A stretch of DNA of 64,000 nucleotides, taken from the NCBI GenBank assembly GCA_903813345.2, contig CAIIXF020000003.1:16942931-17006930 (forward strand). The letters are read 5' to 3'. Numbering within the stretch: the stretch's first letter is position 1; each line of letters opens with the position of its first letter. Of the stretch, positions 23,290 to 33,806 are shown in pieces. The position numbers were made by a program, and so were the translations under genes. This DNA is from Owenia fusiformis (Eukaryota > Annelida > Polychaeta > Sabellida > Oweniidae). A model generated the notes under the pieces. It was given only the letters and a program-made list of their open reading frames with translations, was not told the DNA's origin and made no database searches.

Positions 23290-25315
23290 ATACTCAGGGC
23301 AGTCAGATGGGGGGGTGCGATGGGTGCGACCGCACCCCCCTTTGTCACCCCCCAAAAAAAATTTGAAAAAATTTTTTTTTTGAAAAATATTTTTTTTTGT
23401 AATTTTTTTTTCATTGACTCATACACTTTGAAAGTACCCAGAAAGCACCAAATAGCATCTTAAAATTATAAAATTTTCTAGGGGTATTAACCACCCGTCA
23501 CACCCCCCACAAAACAATGGAAAAGTTCTAAATTTATTTTAGAGTTTTGTCTCAGACACTTTTAAAGTGCCCAGATATCATCAAATAGCTCCTTGAAATA
23601 GTTAGTGTTTCTGGGGGACTTACTCCCCCTCTTGCATCTTGCACTTGCATAACCCCCCCCCCCCCCTCTGGCACCCCCCCCCCTTGACCCCCCCAAAAAA
23701 AAAAATTTTGATTTTCTCAAATTCTTTAATTGACTCATACACTTTGAAAGTGCCCAGAAAGCACCAAATAGCGTCGTAAAATTGTAAAATTTTCTAGGGG
23801 TATTAACCACCTGTCACACCCCCCACAAAACAATGGAAAAGTTCTAAATTTATTTTAGAGTTTTGTCTCAGACACTTTTAAAGTGCCCAGATATCATCAA
23901 ATAGCTCCTTGAAATAGTTAGTTTTTCTGGGGGACTTACTCCCCCTCTTGCATCTTGCACTTGCATAACCCCCCCCCCCCCCCCCCTCCTTGACCCCCCC
24001 CCCCAAAAAAAAATTGTGATTTTCTCAAATTCTTTAATTGACTCGTACACTTTGAAAGTGCCCAGAAAGCACCAAATAGCATCGTAAAATTGTAAAATTT
24101 TCTAGGGGGAGTGGGCCACCCCTCACACCCCAAACAAAACAATGGAAAAGTTCTGAATTTGTCTTATGTATTGTCTCAGACACTTTTAAATTGCCCAGAC
24201 ATCATCAAATAGCTCCTTGATAAAGTTAATGATTCTGGAAGACTAACACTTACTCGCCCTCTGGCATCCCCACTCCACCTCCCCCTCTGGCAGCCCCCCT
24301 CCCTTAACACCCCCCCCAAAAAAATTGAGATTTTTTTTATTGACTCATACCCTCTGAAAGTGCCCAGAAAGCACCAAATAGCATCTTAAAATTGTAAAAT
24401 TTTCTCGGGAAATAGGCACTTTTAGGCACAGACACTTTTAAAGTGCCCAAACTTCATCGAATACCACCTTGATATTGTAAATTTTGATATGGGGGACCAC
24501 ACTCGCTCCCCCTCTGGCACCCGAGCGCCACCTCCCCTCTGGCACCCCTCCCCCCCCCTTTGACACCCCCCAAATTTGAAAAAAATTGTGATTGTTTTTC
24601 AATGTTTTTATTGACTAATACACTTTAAAAGTGCCCAGAAGCACCAAATATCATCTTTAAATTGTAAAATTTTCTAGGAGAGTTAGCCACCCCTCACATC
24701 CCCCACAAAACAAAAGAAAATATTCTGAATTTCATGTATTTAAGTGCCCAGACATCATCAAATAGCACCTTGAAATGGTCAATGTTTCTAGGGGACAACC
24801 CATTGCTCCCCTACTGGCACCCCACCCCACTTCATCCTCTCATCCTCTTTGACACCCCCAAAAGAATTTGAAAAATTTCACATTTTTCTTATTGATTTAC
24901 GCACAGGCGTACCAGATGGTTGCAAATTCGCTCCAAATACAACCAAATTTCAAAATTTTCCTGGGGGAGAACCCCCAGACCTCCCTGAATGCTCGGTTTT
25001 TTATTTACTCAACTCTTATTCTTGTGGTGGTGGCGTACTACTTAGAAACTTACACTTTGTAAGTGCCCAGAAAGCACCAAATAGCATCTCAAAACTGTAA
25101 AATCTTCTCGGGGGAGTGGACCACTCCTCACACCCCCCACAAAACAATTGGAACGTTTGGAAGTTGCCATACATTTGTTAATTCCAAACCAATATAGGGA
25201 GTAACTGACCCCCCCCCTCTGTCTTACGCGATTTGATTTACGCGGCAAAAAAATGACAATTTTTTTATTCTCTTTAGTAAGCTAAAAACCGCACCCCCCT
25301 TGGAGAAAAGTGTCT
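23290..25315 (+). repeat. C-rich tandem repeat, ~300-bp unit, five to six copies
   Basis: The anchor 'ttgactcatacactttgaaa' starts at about 23414, 23730, 24038, 24340, 24611 and, partially, 25050. Each unit also contains 'gcccagaaagcaccaaatag', 'attttctagggg', 'gcccagatatcatcaaatag' and a poly-C/poly-A junction that varies in length. The C runs explain the Gly-rich frames on the complement, which are not genes. A degenerate single copy lies at 50140-50420. Confidence 0.9.
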
Positions 25316-25556
25316 TACGGGCCTGATACTGGATACCAGACAACAACAGCGTTTGGAGTGTACGTACTCACCACTTGCTTTGGTATTGAGGTAAGAGGTC
25401 TCACTGAAAAAAATGCATTCACTTGCAACTGTTTTGTTACCTTAGCTAGTGTCATTCATCTTCGGCTCCCAAGGCTGTTATAGCAACTGAAACATTGTGC
25501 TTCAAGATGATTATCATCAACAGAAAGAGAGCAATATTATAGAGCCTTATCACCCC
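25316..25556. other. spacer, nothing recognised
   Basis: Short unique sequence between the C-rich array and a TIR element. No feature is supported. Confidence 0.4.
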
Positions 25557-26777
25557 GCGGTATCCAAACTACGTGCACGCAGTTTGTAACACTAGCCCTA
25601 TTTACACTACACGCGGCATTCCAAGACGTCTTGGCTAAAACGTTTTAGAAAAATTATGTTGAGTTTACACCAACATTTTCAAGACGTCTTACGAAATATG
25701 ATTGAGTTTACACCTGTTTTTTCTAAAACGTCTCAGAGATATGTAGGTATACATGTAAAATGAAAAAAGCAGTTCAGTACTGGTTGAAGGACGGTTCAAT
25801 ATAGCTATTCCTTTCCCGCTTCTATACTTTGTACTAAAAATGCATCGGTTCCATCTGTTCTTCTGTTCTTTTTTTTCAATTAAATTCACATTTCTTCTGG
25901 TTTATAAGTAAAACATGATTGTTGAAAATCTAATTAGCCATGAAATGTATACGCCCCGTGGGGTGTCTTTTTCATGTATTGTATGAAACATTGTATGACT
26001 GATATTTAATTTAATAAATTTAATTGAATTGAAATTGGTTTTAACGCTAAGACGTCTTGGCTATGACTAGGGTCCTAAAACGTTTTAGCTAACCGCTCTT
26101 AGCCGAGAGCTCTTGAGAAAATCTGGATTTACTTTACATTTGTAAAACGTTTTAACGCTAAAACGTTATAGCCAAGACGTCTTAGGGCTGTATATATCTA
26201 GTGTAAACCCAACAACTGACAAACTGCCCGCATTTCAACATTGCAGCATACAAGTAATTTCAAACGTCATTCTAAGACATTTATTCTGCATTGTTTTATA
26301 GTTCCATACTCCATTCGGTGGGGATTATATGATTCTAAAAAAATTGTCATCGGTTTTTCGATTACTGACACATAAGTTAAGATGTCGCACTTTTCACAGA
26401 AATAGAAAATACTATATTACTTAAACTATATGCAGTAATCCTGTATCTTTCAGTATATGCAAACACAAGGGCTGAATTAACTTCAAACTACGTCAAACAG
26501 ACATTATATGACACAACACTGTATATTTTGACCACAAAGCTCCTTAGGAACCTTATATTGAGATAACTAGGAATTACATCAGGAAAAAAATCGAATGCTA
26601 CTTGTAAAGTAAGCTAGTCTCCACATAATGGTAATGTCTGATCAACAAAACTAACCTTGTATTTCCAGTACTTTTCATCCTTATGGGAGTCGTGTCCTCC
26701 CCGTCTGCCATTTTTAAATATGCGTGCAGTTTGTCAGGGTTTCAGATTGCGTGGTATGCACGCAGTTTGGGTACCGC
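25557..26777. mobile_element. possible 1.2-kb outer element around a nested TIR element
   Basis: 'gcggtatccaaactacgtgc' plus 'acgcagtttg' at the left is complementary to 'gcacgcagtttgggtaccgc' at the right, suggesting a pair of terminal repeats. Another related 'gcgtgcagtttgtcagg' lies at about 26722. The element at 25601-26207 lies between them. Confidence 0.45.
25601..26207. mobile_element. TIR element with ACGTCTTGGCTAAAACGTTTTAG ends
   Basis: Near-terminal 'aagacgtcttggctaaaacg' on the left pairs with 'cgttatagccaagacgtctt' on the right, and the outer 'tttacactac' pairs with 'ctagtgtaaa'. Several 'aaaacgtttta' palindromes occur inside. The loop carries a possible retroelement tail ('cgccccgtggggtgtctttt', then AT-rich) at 25950-26035. 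A fragment of the same family truncates the OTU frame at 20540. Confidence 0.7.
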
Positions 26778-27198
26778 ACCGTGCTTATAGTGGTCTCGAT
26801 TTACATCTATTTTGTAGGCCACAACTGCCATCTTTCTATCAACCTCATCATGAGAATCATGGCCTTCTATTTGCTTCACACTAGTATATACAAATTTCTG
26901 GTTAGACAGAAAGATGTGATGACTATCAGAATGTATCAACCTAGTCTATTTAATTAACTGTAAATGTTAGTATAAGATTGTGGATATAATTTCTTATGTC
27001 ATTAGAATGACTACAATTATTAACATGTATAGTATCTACATGCAATAGCAAATTATTTGTAGCATTTATTGTGCTGAACCCCAAATGCGACTATATCTTA
27101 TTTCCCAGATTACCCATGCTGAATTCTTTTAAGATAGTTGACTATGGAGTATTATTCTAATCGACTATCCGGCGTATTATCCTTTTTATTTACACATA
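26778..27198. other. upstream region of the first CARD-NHL gene
   Basis: No conserved coding exon can be established. At 26905-26936 the string 'agacagaaagatgtgatgac' plus 'tatcagaatg' resembles the exon-like fragments at 31230 and 46805. The promoter is not recognisable; no TATA-box/CpG cluster stands out. Confidence 0.4.
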
Positions 27199-27378
27199 CA
27201 GTAGAACCTGCTAAGTGGAACACCCCTGTAAGTGGAACAGTGCTTTTAAAGTCCAACAGCGGCCACATGGTCTATCTACTGGCCTCTACTCCATGTTGAT
27301 GATCCTCTGTACGTGGAACACCTCCTAAAGTCCTAAGTGGAACACCTTTTTTGTGGTCCCAGGTCAAAGGTTCTACTG
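27199..27378. mobile_element. 180-bp MITE with CAGTAGAACCT termini
   Basis: The ends 'cagtagaacct' and 'aggttctactg' (complementary apart from short interruptions) are bounded by TA at 27197-27198 and 27379-27380. Internal 'aagtggaacac' motifs are repeated. The pattern resembles non-autonomous pogo/Tigger-like elements. It ends about 120 bp before the likely splice acceptor of the CARD-NHL gene, so it lies in its putative 5' intron or promoter. Confidence 0.75.
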
Positions 27379-27535
27379 TACATGTAAAAGTGTACTACTG
27401 TATAGGTTCAGCGTCCACGTATCACCAGCATCTGGGATAGCGATTCACACCTTGCAAAATGTAAGGTCTAGTTCTAAATAATTTAAAAATGTTTTTCAGG
27501 CGGTGATTATTCAGAGACAAAGTCGAGATAATAAA

Positions 27536-29758
27536 ATGTCTCATTCTCCTCTATCCACGGCACACAAAGATGCGCTCAGATCATGTCGTGTTCTCTTTGA
27601 GGACAATCTTAATGTTGATGATATATTAGGACAATGTCTCCAAGATGAAGTCATATCTATCAGAATGAAGGCCAGGATTGAGGCTAAACCAACTCCACAT
27701 GAAAAATGCAGTGAATTTCTTGATATTCTACAGAAACGCGGAAAACAAGCATTCGATGACTTTATTGCTGCACTTAAAGTGGACTATGCGTTTCTTGCGC
27801 GTTCCCTTGAAAAAGAACTGCGCGTTCAAGCTCTAGCATGTGCAAAATCTGGTTTAGTCGATGCAAACGTTATTATTCAGGAAGGCAGAGACAACCTAAA
27901 GGAGAATGAAACATGTCGAGGAGCCGTAGAAAACATTGATGACCTCCTCACAAAACTGTCAAAAACTATTTGTTTTACAAGGCCAGTTTCGTTAGGAATT
28001 CAAAATAAAGTTACACCATTTTCTGCAACATTGTCTGATGCTCACAAGTTTACTTTAAGATCCCATCGTGATCGCCTTGAGGAAAATCTGAACATTGAAG
28101 ATATTTTGCCAAAATGCATCCGCGATGGGGTTATAACCCAGCGGCTGAAAGCAATCATTTTATCACACGCAACACCCCATGAGAAATGCAGTGCGTTTTT
28201 GGATATTTTAGAAACACGTGGAAAACAGGACTTTGACAGTTTCGTATCTTCCCTTCATGACGACTACCCATTTTTGGAGCTTCCTATAAAGAAAGAGCTC
28301 CGTGCAAAGGCACTTGATATTGCTACTGATGCTATCGCAAACGCCAATGACATTTTCGATCGTGAAGTCCCATCTGATGAGAAACAATCAACCAAAGAGG
28401 CTTTAGAGAGCTTAGAAACTCTTATATCCCAACTAAAAGAAACCATTGGCATTCAAGAGGAGTTTGTTGATTCTACACCATCTGTTTCATCAGAACCATC
28501 CCCCATGATGGTCACTTCATCGGTATCTGTCAAATCCATTGTGTCCAAGATGTCCGCTTTGGAAAGTCCATCAATGAGTCTGACGCCGTCTCCAGTACCA
28601 CACGCAGCGAGATCCATGATCAGTGTTACAAAGCCGGAATCTTCTATTGTCAAACAAACGCCTCTTAAGCCTACGCTCGATGTTCCTCTTACCCTCAATC
28701 AAACCCCCTTGTTCAGAGATCCCCAAACAGAACCGTGTAGGACAGAATCTCCTTATAATGTTAGAGCACAATTGCCACCTAATAGTGATTCTCCCTCAGC
28801 CTCACAGAACCCTCCTACAGCAGGACCGTCGTTAGACGTTAAATCTCAACGCACACTGCAACAACCCTCTACTAGTCATCAATCAGCTACTTCAACCAGT
28901 CTGGTAAAACAACTTAAAACACTGAAACTGTCGCCTTGTAATCTTAGTCTTACATTAGCTCGTAAGATCGAGCTACCCTTTGGCTGTTATGGTCTTTGTA
29001 GTAGTCCTATGGGAGCCATCATCGCAGCAATAAATGAGCATGGTATATTTGTATATAAGGGTTATAATTTAACACATCAATTCCCCCCTAAATTATCCAA
29101 GGTCAAATCACTTTTTAAGTCGAAAGTCTTGAAGGATCCAACTGATGTAGTTTGTCTCCCTACTGACGAGATAGTGGTGAGTTCATTACCTAATAACTGG
29201 GTGAAAGTGTTTGACATGGAGGGGAATTACAAGCGACAGATATGTAAAGATGTTAATCAACCATTCGGACTCGCATTCCACCCACAATTAGGTATTGTAG
29301 TTATTGGTAGTGACCCCGAGTGTATCAACATATGCTCTATCAGTGGTCAGGTACTCAGAACCATCACAAATGAATCATTCAATGATCTGCGTAGAGTTGC
29401 CATCAATCCATACAATAAAACATTGTTGGTGACTGACTTCACCACCAACACTCTTCACTGTCTGGACTGGGAGGGAAACGAAGTATTTGCATACAAAGTA
29501 GATGGTGATGATGGACTTGATGAACCATTGGGTATTTGTTGCACTGAGAAACATTTACTATTAGTGGACCAAGGAAACCACAGGGTGTTGTTATTATCTC
29601 ATGATGGGGACTTGCTGAAGGTTCTTCTCACTAAGGAGGATGGTCTGCAGTTCCCTCATGAGGTGATGGTAGATAGTAGTGGGAACATAGTAGTAGGAGA
29701 GAGTCATGATGCTGCAGAGAGGAAGAATCTTCTGTTTGTGTACAAAGTAGATGACTAG
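27536..29758 (+). CDS. CARD-CARD-linker-NHL beta-propeller protein, paralogue A
   Basis: The product has 740 residues counting from ATG 27536. The two CARDs span about residues 10-95 and 170-255. Both show the family pattern: ALRSCR helix 1, a 'QDEVI' turn, 'FLDILQKRGKQAFDDF' in helices 4-5, and closest resemblance to CRADD/caspase-type CARDs. Each is followed by a helical stretch (to about 145 and 305). Residues 306-460 are Ser/Pro/Thr-rich. Residues 475-740 form about six NHL-like blades, for example 'QPFGLAFHP', 'RRVAINPYNKTLLVTD', 'EPLGICCTEKHLLLVDQGN' and 'FPHEVMVDSSGNIVVGES'. There is no signal peptide or membrane segment. CARDs recruit caspases or adaptors, and NHL propellers bind RNA or protein, so a cytosolic sensor/adaptor role is inferred. 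A 'tttttcag' acceptor at 27499 suggests a 5' non-coding exon; the frame remains open upstream to 27503. A possible AATAAA lies near 30945. Confidence 0.9.
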   Translation: MSHSPLSTAHKDALRSCRVLFEDNLNVDDILGQCLQDEVISIRMKARIEAKPTPHEKCSEFLDILQKRGKQAFDDFIAALKVDYAFLARSLEKELRVQALACAKSGLVDANVIIQEGRDNLKENETCRGAVENIDDLLTKLSKTICFTRPVSLGIQNKVTPFSATLSDAHKFTLRSHRDRLEENLNIEDILPKCIRDGVITQRLKAIILSHATPHEKCSAFLDILETRGKQDFDSFVSSLHDDYPFLELPIKKELRAKALDIATDAIANANDIFDREVPSDEKQSTKEALESLETLISQLKETIGIQEEFVDSTPSVSSEPSPMMVTSSVSVKSIVSKMSALESPSMSLTPSPVPHAARSMISVTKPESSIVKQTPLKPTLDVPLTLNQTPLFRDPQTEPCRTESPYNVRAQLPPNSDSPSASQNPPTAGPSLDVKSQRTLQQPSTSHQSATSTSLVKQLKTLKLSPCNLSLTLARKIELPFGCYGLCSSPMGAIIAAINEHGIFVYKGYNLTHQFPPKLSKVKSLFKSKVLKDPTDVVCLPTDEIVVSSLPNNWVKVFDMEGNYKRQICKDVNQPFGLAFHPQLGIVVIGSDPECINICSISGQVLRTITNESFNDLRRVAINPYNKTLLVTDFTTNTLHCLDWEGNEVFAYKVDGDDGLDEPLGICCTEKHLLLVDQGNHRVLLLSHDGDLLKVLLTKEDGLQFPHEVMVDSSGNIVVGESHDAAERKNLLFVYKVDD

Positions 29759-30400
29759 TTATATATGAATCATAGAAAATTCATAAATAAGTAAAAGTAC
29801 CCCTTGGTAAAATATGAAATATATTAGTCATCTATTATATGTGTACATGTATGTGATAGGTTAACTTCCAATCATAGAAAGTTCATAAATAAGTAAAACG
29901 AACCCCTAGTGAATTATGAATGTATTAGTCATCTATTATACTTGTATGTGACAGGGTCATTTCAAATTCCATCTGATAACATTGCATTGCATTGCAACAT
30001 GGCATTGCTAAATAAGGGATATTGTAGTTGATTATAGTTTTTTAGTTCCTAGAAGTCCTTCAAATGCAAAGGCGAATAATATTTTTGTGTTTCTTATCGG
30101 GACTGTATCAGCTAAGTTCATAATCACTTACTTAAAAAGATGCTCGGGTAACTTTGAAATTGGTAGGTAAGTTTTATTTATCTCCTGAGCATATCTTTAA
30201 TGCACGTCGTGTATGTAAAATTGCACATATTTGTATTCCAAACCTACTGAGGTTCTATACATGAGTGTGGAAATCTCACAAACTTTAGTAGTTTTGAAGA
30301 CAAAGAAAATGCGTACCTGAAGTACATTTTTGAATTTTGGAACTTAATGAGGTATGATGTATACAGACAACAGGGCCCTCAGTAGGTGTCGAATACATTT

Positions 30401-30526
30401 GTTATGTACGGTCGGTTTTGGATAGAGTTTATCGCTAGGGAAGTATGCGTATATCTCTCGGGAGATACATGCACAAATATCTCCTTTGTGATTAAACCCT
30501 GTATCCAAAACCTCTCGGTACATAAC
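30401..30526. repeat. hairpin repeat, copy 2
   Basis: Begins 'gttatgtacggtcggttttg' and ends 'tccaaaacctctcggtacat' plus 'aac', with 'tctctcgggagatac' near the apex. It is the same family as 21616-21756, and its arms are largely self-complementary. Confidence 0.8.
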
Positions 30527-30778
30527 CAATATTTATCCTATGCCAAGTCGGGTTTTAGGGAGATAAGTTGGTAAGATATATCCCGTATCCTGATTTTGAG
30601 GTTTCCATATCCAGAACCTCCATATCTCCCGCCATATCTCCCGCTTCGGTGCATATCTTCCCGCTTCCGGTAATGCAATAAAATGACTTTGCATATGAAT
30701 GATTTGTTTATTTTTACACCTTGTACTATTGAAATGGCCATATGCCCCTGAAAACTCTTCTTGGTATAGGATAAAGCA

Positions 30779-30917
30779 GTTATGTACGATCGGTTTGGAT
30801 ATTGGGTTCATCCCTCGTGAGATATGCACATCTACCTTCGGTCCCTACGGTCCCTCAGGTAGATATGCATATCTCCCTCTGGATAAACCCCATATCCAAA
30901 ACCTCCCAGTACATAAC
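30779..30917. repeat. hairpin repeat, copy 3
   Basis: Begins 'gttatgtacgatcggtttgg' and ends 'tccaaaacctcccagtacat' plus 'aac'. The apex 'ccttcggtccctacggtccc' is itself palindromic. It lies only 250 bp from copy 2, in the same orientation. Confidence 0.8.
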
Positions 30918-31227
30918 CCTTATGTATATAGTCTATATCGGGCTAATAAATGAGATACATTTTAAAGTGAAGTGGCAATATTTTTTGCAAAATGAACATC
31001 ACTGTAAAAAATCCATTTAAATCCATTTTCTATGACAACTGGTACAGGAAAGTAAATAAAAGTTACTGTAAAAACATGAGCTGACAATGGACATTGGTCA
31101 ACAAAAATCCAATACTGGTATCACCTGTATTTGTAAAAACTATATATAAACTACAGACGTTACCAATTATTAGACATACAACAGTAACACTGTTATCATC
31201 ATGATAATCCATGACGTCTCATTTCTT

Positions 31228-31272
31228 CTCAGCCCTGGTGAAACAGAAAGATGCTATGAGTATCAGAATGCT
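31228..31272 (+). other. recurrent exon-like fragment (…QKDAMSIRM)
   Basis: A pyrimidine tract 'atttcttctcag' is followed by sequence that reads LVKQKDAMSIRML in one frame. The same acceptor and reading occur at 46790-46850 (LIEMFQVKQKDAMSIRMG), and a diverged copy lies near 26905 (LVRQKDVMTIRM). The parent gene is not recognised. It may be a pseudo-exon or a coding fragment carried by a repeat. Confidence 0.3.
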
Positions 31273-31979
31273 GTTATACATGAAACCATGTACTGAACAT
31301 ATGCCATAATGATTTAATCTGTGTAAAACCAGAATTGGCACCACTGTTTTTAGTTATTCCATGCATTAAAGGCTGTGATATCATCATCAAGCTGGGTATT
31401 CCAACAGCATCAAGCTGGGTATTCCAAGGCTACAAAGATTTATAGGCATTAAGGGATATCACCTTGATTTTTACTTTTTAAAAGGAGCTCTATATAAATA
31501 CCCTTTATGTATATTCATCTCAAACTCAAATTTCATATTAATTTTAGGTATAATCAGGGAGATATCTTTACTCCAATATGATTTCTCTTGATATCATGTA
31601 TATGCTCTTCTTGATAAAAATGATATCATTCAAAATCATAGGATATCAGTATCATATATGTGACCAATATTTACAAAGATCAATTTTGTCAAAACACATA
31701 CTTTAGAAAGTAATAAAAAATATATATTTATTCTGTATTTCTCTCAATCTGTGTTTATTATAAGAACAACATTTATCATGATTAGTACACAGTTTCTTGA
31801 AATACCAAATGAATCTTATTGAAAAGAATAAACATGTCATTTTGTAAATGTCATCAGAAACGTTTTGTTTTAATTGCTCTGCGAGTACAAATATGGTCCT
31901 GGTAAAGTTTAGCCTTTGAGAGATAACATCTGTCTTCAGTGAATGCACCTCAAATAACAATAGAAACTGAACAGAATAA

Positions 31980-32310
31980 GCAGAATTATCATTGCTATTA
32001 GAAACGTTTTAAGTTGCAGTGAACGTATTAATAATTTAATATGGTCCCGGTACGGTTAAACCTTTGAGAGATAAGATCTGTCTTCAGTGAATACACTTCA
32101 AATAACTATATACATGTAGAAACTGATTGAACAGAATAAAGGGTTTTACTGTACTTATCCAGGGACAAACCTGAATAAGTACAGTAAAACCTACAAAACA
32201 TTAAAATTACATTCACTCTCACTGGTTTTACTGTACCAGGACCATATTAAATTATCAATACTTTCAGTGCAACTTAAAACGTTTCTAATAGCATTTATAA
32301 TTCTGCTCCA
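31980..32310. repeat. inverted repeat in the duplicated flank
   Basis: 'ctattagaaacgttttaagt' and 'taatttaatatggtcc' on the left are mirrored at 32225-32310. Copy B (55960-56030) has only the single-arm version, so the inversion arose in copy A after the duplication or was lost from copy B. At the apex, 32151-32197, 'ggttttactgtacttatcc' and its complement form a near-perfect 22-bp stem with a short loop. Confidence 0.75.
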
Positions 32311-32431
32311 CACTGATAATTTTTAACTAAAACTACTTCCAGGCAAAAAAACGATTCATGTTTGTAATGAAGAAACCAGTTGCTGGTGTCATTAAAATGT
32401 TGATTTCTGGGGCATGTTATCGAGCCATTTC

Positions 32432-32437
32432 TTTATT
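32432..32437 (-). terminator. relic UBA2 polyadenylation signal
   Basis: AATAAA on the - strand, about 165 bp beyond the relic stop codon. It occupies the same place as the signal at 56283 in the intact copy, so the duplication carried over the UBA2 3' end. Confidence 0.6.
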
Positions 32438-32601
32438 TTTATGAAAGACGAAAAGGCACAAGCATAGATTTAGCATTAAAAGAATACTGTGGAATCGTCT
32501 GATAATTCGATAATTTAAGGCAGTATTCCATCCGGATTCAGTCCATACTTCCTTTTTGGCTATTCACTATTACTTAAGAGTTTCTCGAATAATCATCTAG
32601 C

Positions 32602-32745
32602 CTATATGATCGTTATCTCTTCTATATCAGAGTTATTTTTAGTTTTCCTCTGATGAATTGTCTGTTTTTGCTTTCTTTGATGTCGGAGTGTCTTCATTGT
32701 CGTCTGCTTTTCGTTTTCTATTAATAGATGGAACTGGTGTGCTGT
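32602..32745 (-). pseudogene. duplicated, decayed last exon of UBA2
   Basis: Read on the - strand this encodes DSTPVPSINRKRKADDNEDT followed by a Lys-rich tail, clearly homologous to the last UBA2 exon at 56455-56639. A one-base gain near 32643 ('gaggaaaactaaaa' against 'gaggaaaataaaa') creates an early stop and shifts the final SDIEEI residues out of frame. At about 32745 the homology stops before the splice acceptor and the start of the exon (VQDEEDDLMVL), so the copy cannot be spliced normally. No other UBA2 exon is found nearby. It marks the right breakpoint of the segmental duplication. Confidence 0.9.
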
Positions 32746-33454
32746 CACCATCAAACATGATATGGTTTCAAGATTATGCACAGAAAAATGTATAACTATG
32801 AAATGCACTCGGGGACTTTTAATCACCCAGAAAGTTGAGTGACAATTGACCTGATCATCTACCTTAATCGACCTCATTCTTGGTGAAAATGATGAAAATA
32901 ACAATTTCCTCTGACGAAAGTGCATCCATTTTGTTAACGTCTTTATAACCATGTGGGGACCAGTGATGAGGACATCTATGTGCCATACATGTTCAAGTTG
33001 CAAACTAGGGCCAACTAGTGCTATGTAATGAATATCTTTTCCTATACAATGATCAAGTGTCGAGGAGTTGCCTAATAATAACATTGTTGTGATAGGATAT
33101 GCATGCTGTACAAATGATGTCAAAACATTTAGTCAAATCTGAGGGTGACATTTGTTAAAAAATCTGTCTAGATTGTTTCACTTTCTTCACTGTGCTCTCA
33201 TTTTTGCAATATTCAATCAACATTTTGTATCAATAGTCAGCTTAGTGAAAACACACAGTTATCTGTTATAAGAAACAGTAGAACAGGGACATAGAAAAAT
33301 GTTAAAATAAAATCAGTTAATAATTTTGTAATTCATCTATAGAAACGCAAACTATGTCATGGTGAACTTTTTTTAACACAATGAAAGCATTTCTTTATTT
33401 GACGACGCTTTCATATTTTTATACATACAAACTTACGTTTCTTGAGTCACGTAT
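32746..33454. other. non-coding, nothing recognised
   Basis: Sequence beyond the duplication breakpoint. A long frame on the complement (32602-33123) runs through here and the UBA2 relic, but it uses the wrong frame of that exon and has no domain. Confidence 0.5.
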
Positions 33455-33806
33455 CCACTGGTGATCCGCTCGATTACCCTGGTTACCGAAACGGTTCGTT
33501 TTGGTAACAAAATGTCGGAACGTCGATGGTACGATTTTTCTTTTTTCCTTATTTCACGCGTTGTAGGCAGAATCCCCACGACGTTTTTTCTCACAAACGT
33601 ATATCAGTATCATATGTTTCAGAAAATGTATATGTATAGGGTGTCTCAAAAAAAATGTACCCAAAAGTATATCAACAGCACAGATAAACCATTCAATATT
33701 TTTAGACATTTTTTGCATGGTCATGTAGCCAAAACATGAAAAAAATTTCCCCAATACATCATTTTTACTTCAGTCTTGCCTTTTTGATGCTTTAACCCTT
33801 TACCTT

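Larger units (their letters stand above)
29759..32601. other. duplicated 3' flank (copy A of the segmental duplication)
   Basis: Blocks of this intergenic stretch match the region after paralogue B in the same order and orientation: 29760-30160 with 54115-54375, 30925-31060 with 54730-54870, 31310-31410 with 54985-55095, and 31460-32590 with 55430-56450. Between the blocks lie copy-specific insertions, including two hairpin repeats (30401, 30779) and the inverted repeat at 31980-32310. No gene is visible. Confidence 0.85.

Noticed and set aside
23562-24142. Gly-rich proteins on the - strand
   Set aside because: They are translations of the poly-C tracts in the C-rich tandem repeats.
32602-33123. 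173-codon frame on the - strand as a gene
   Set aside because: Its C-terminus is the UBA2 relic read in a shifted frame, and the rest has no domain or codon bias.
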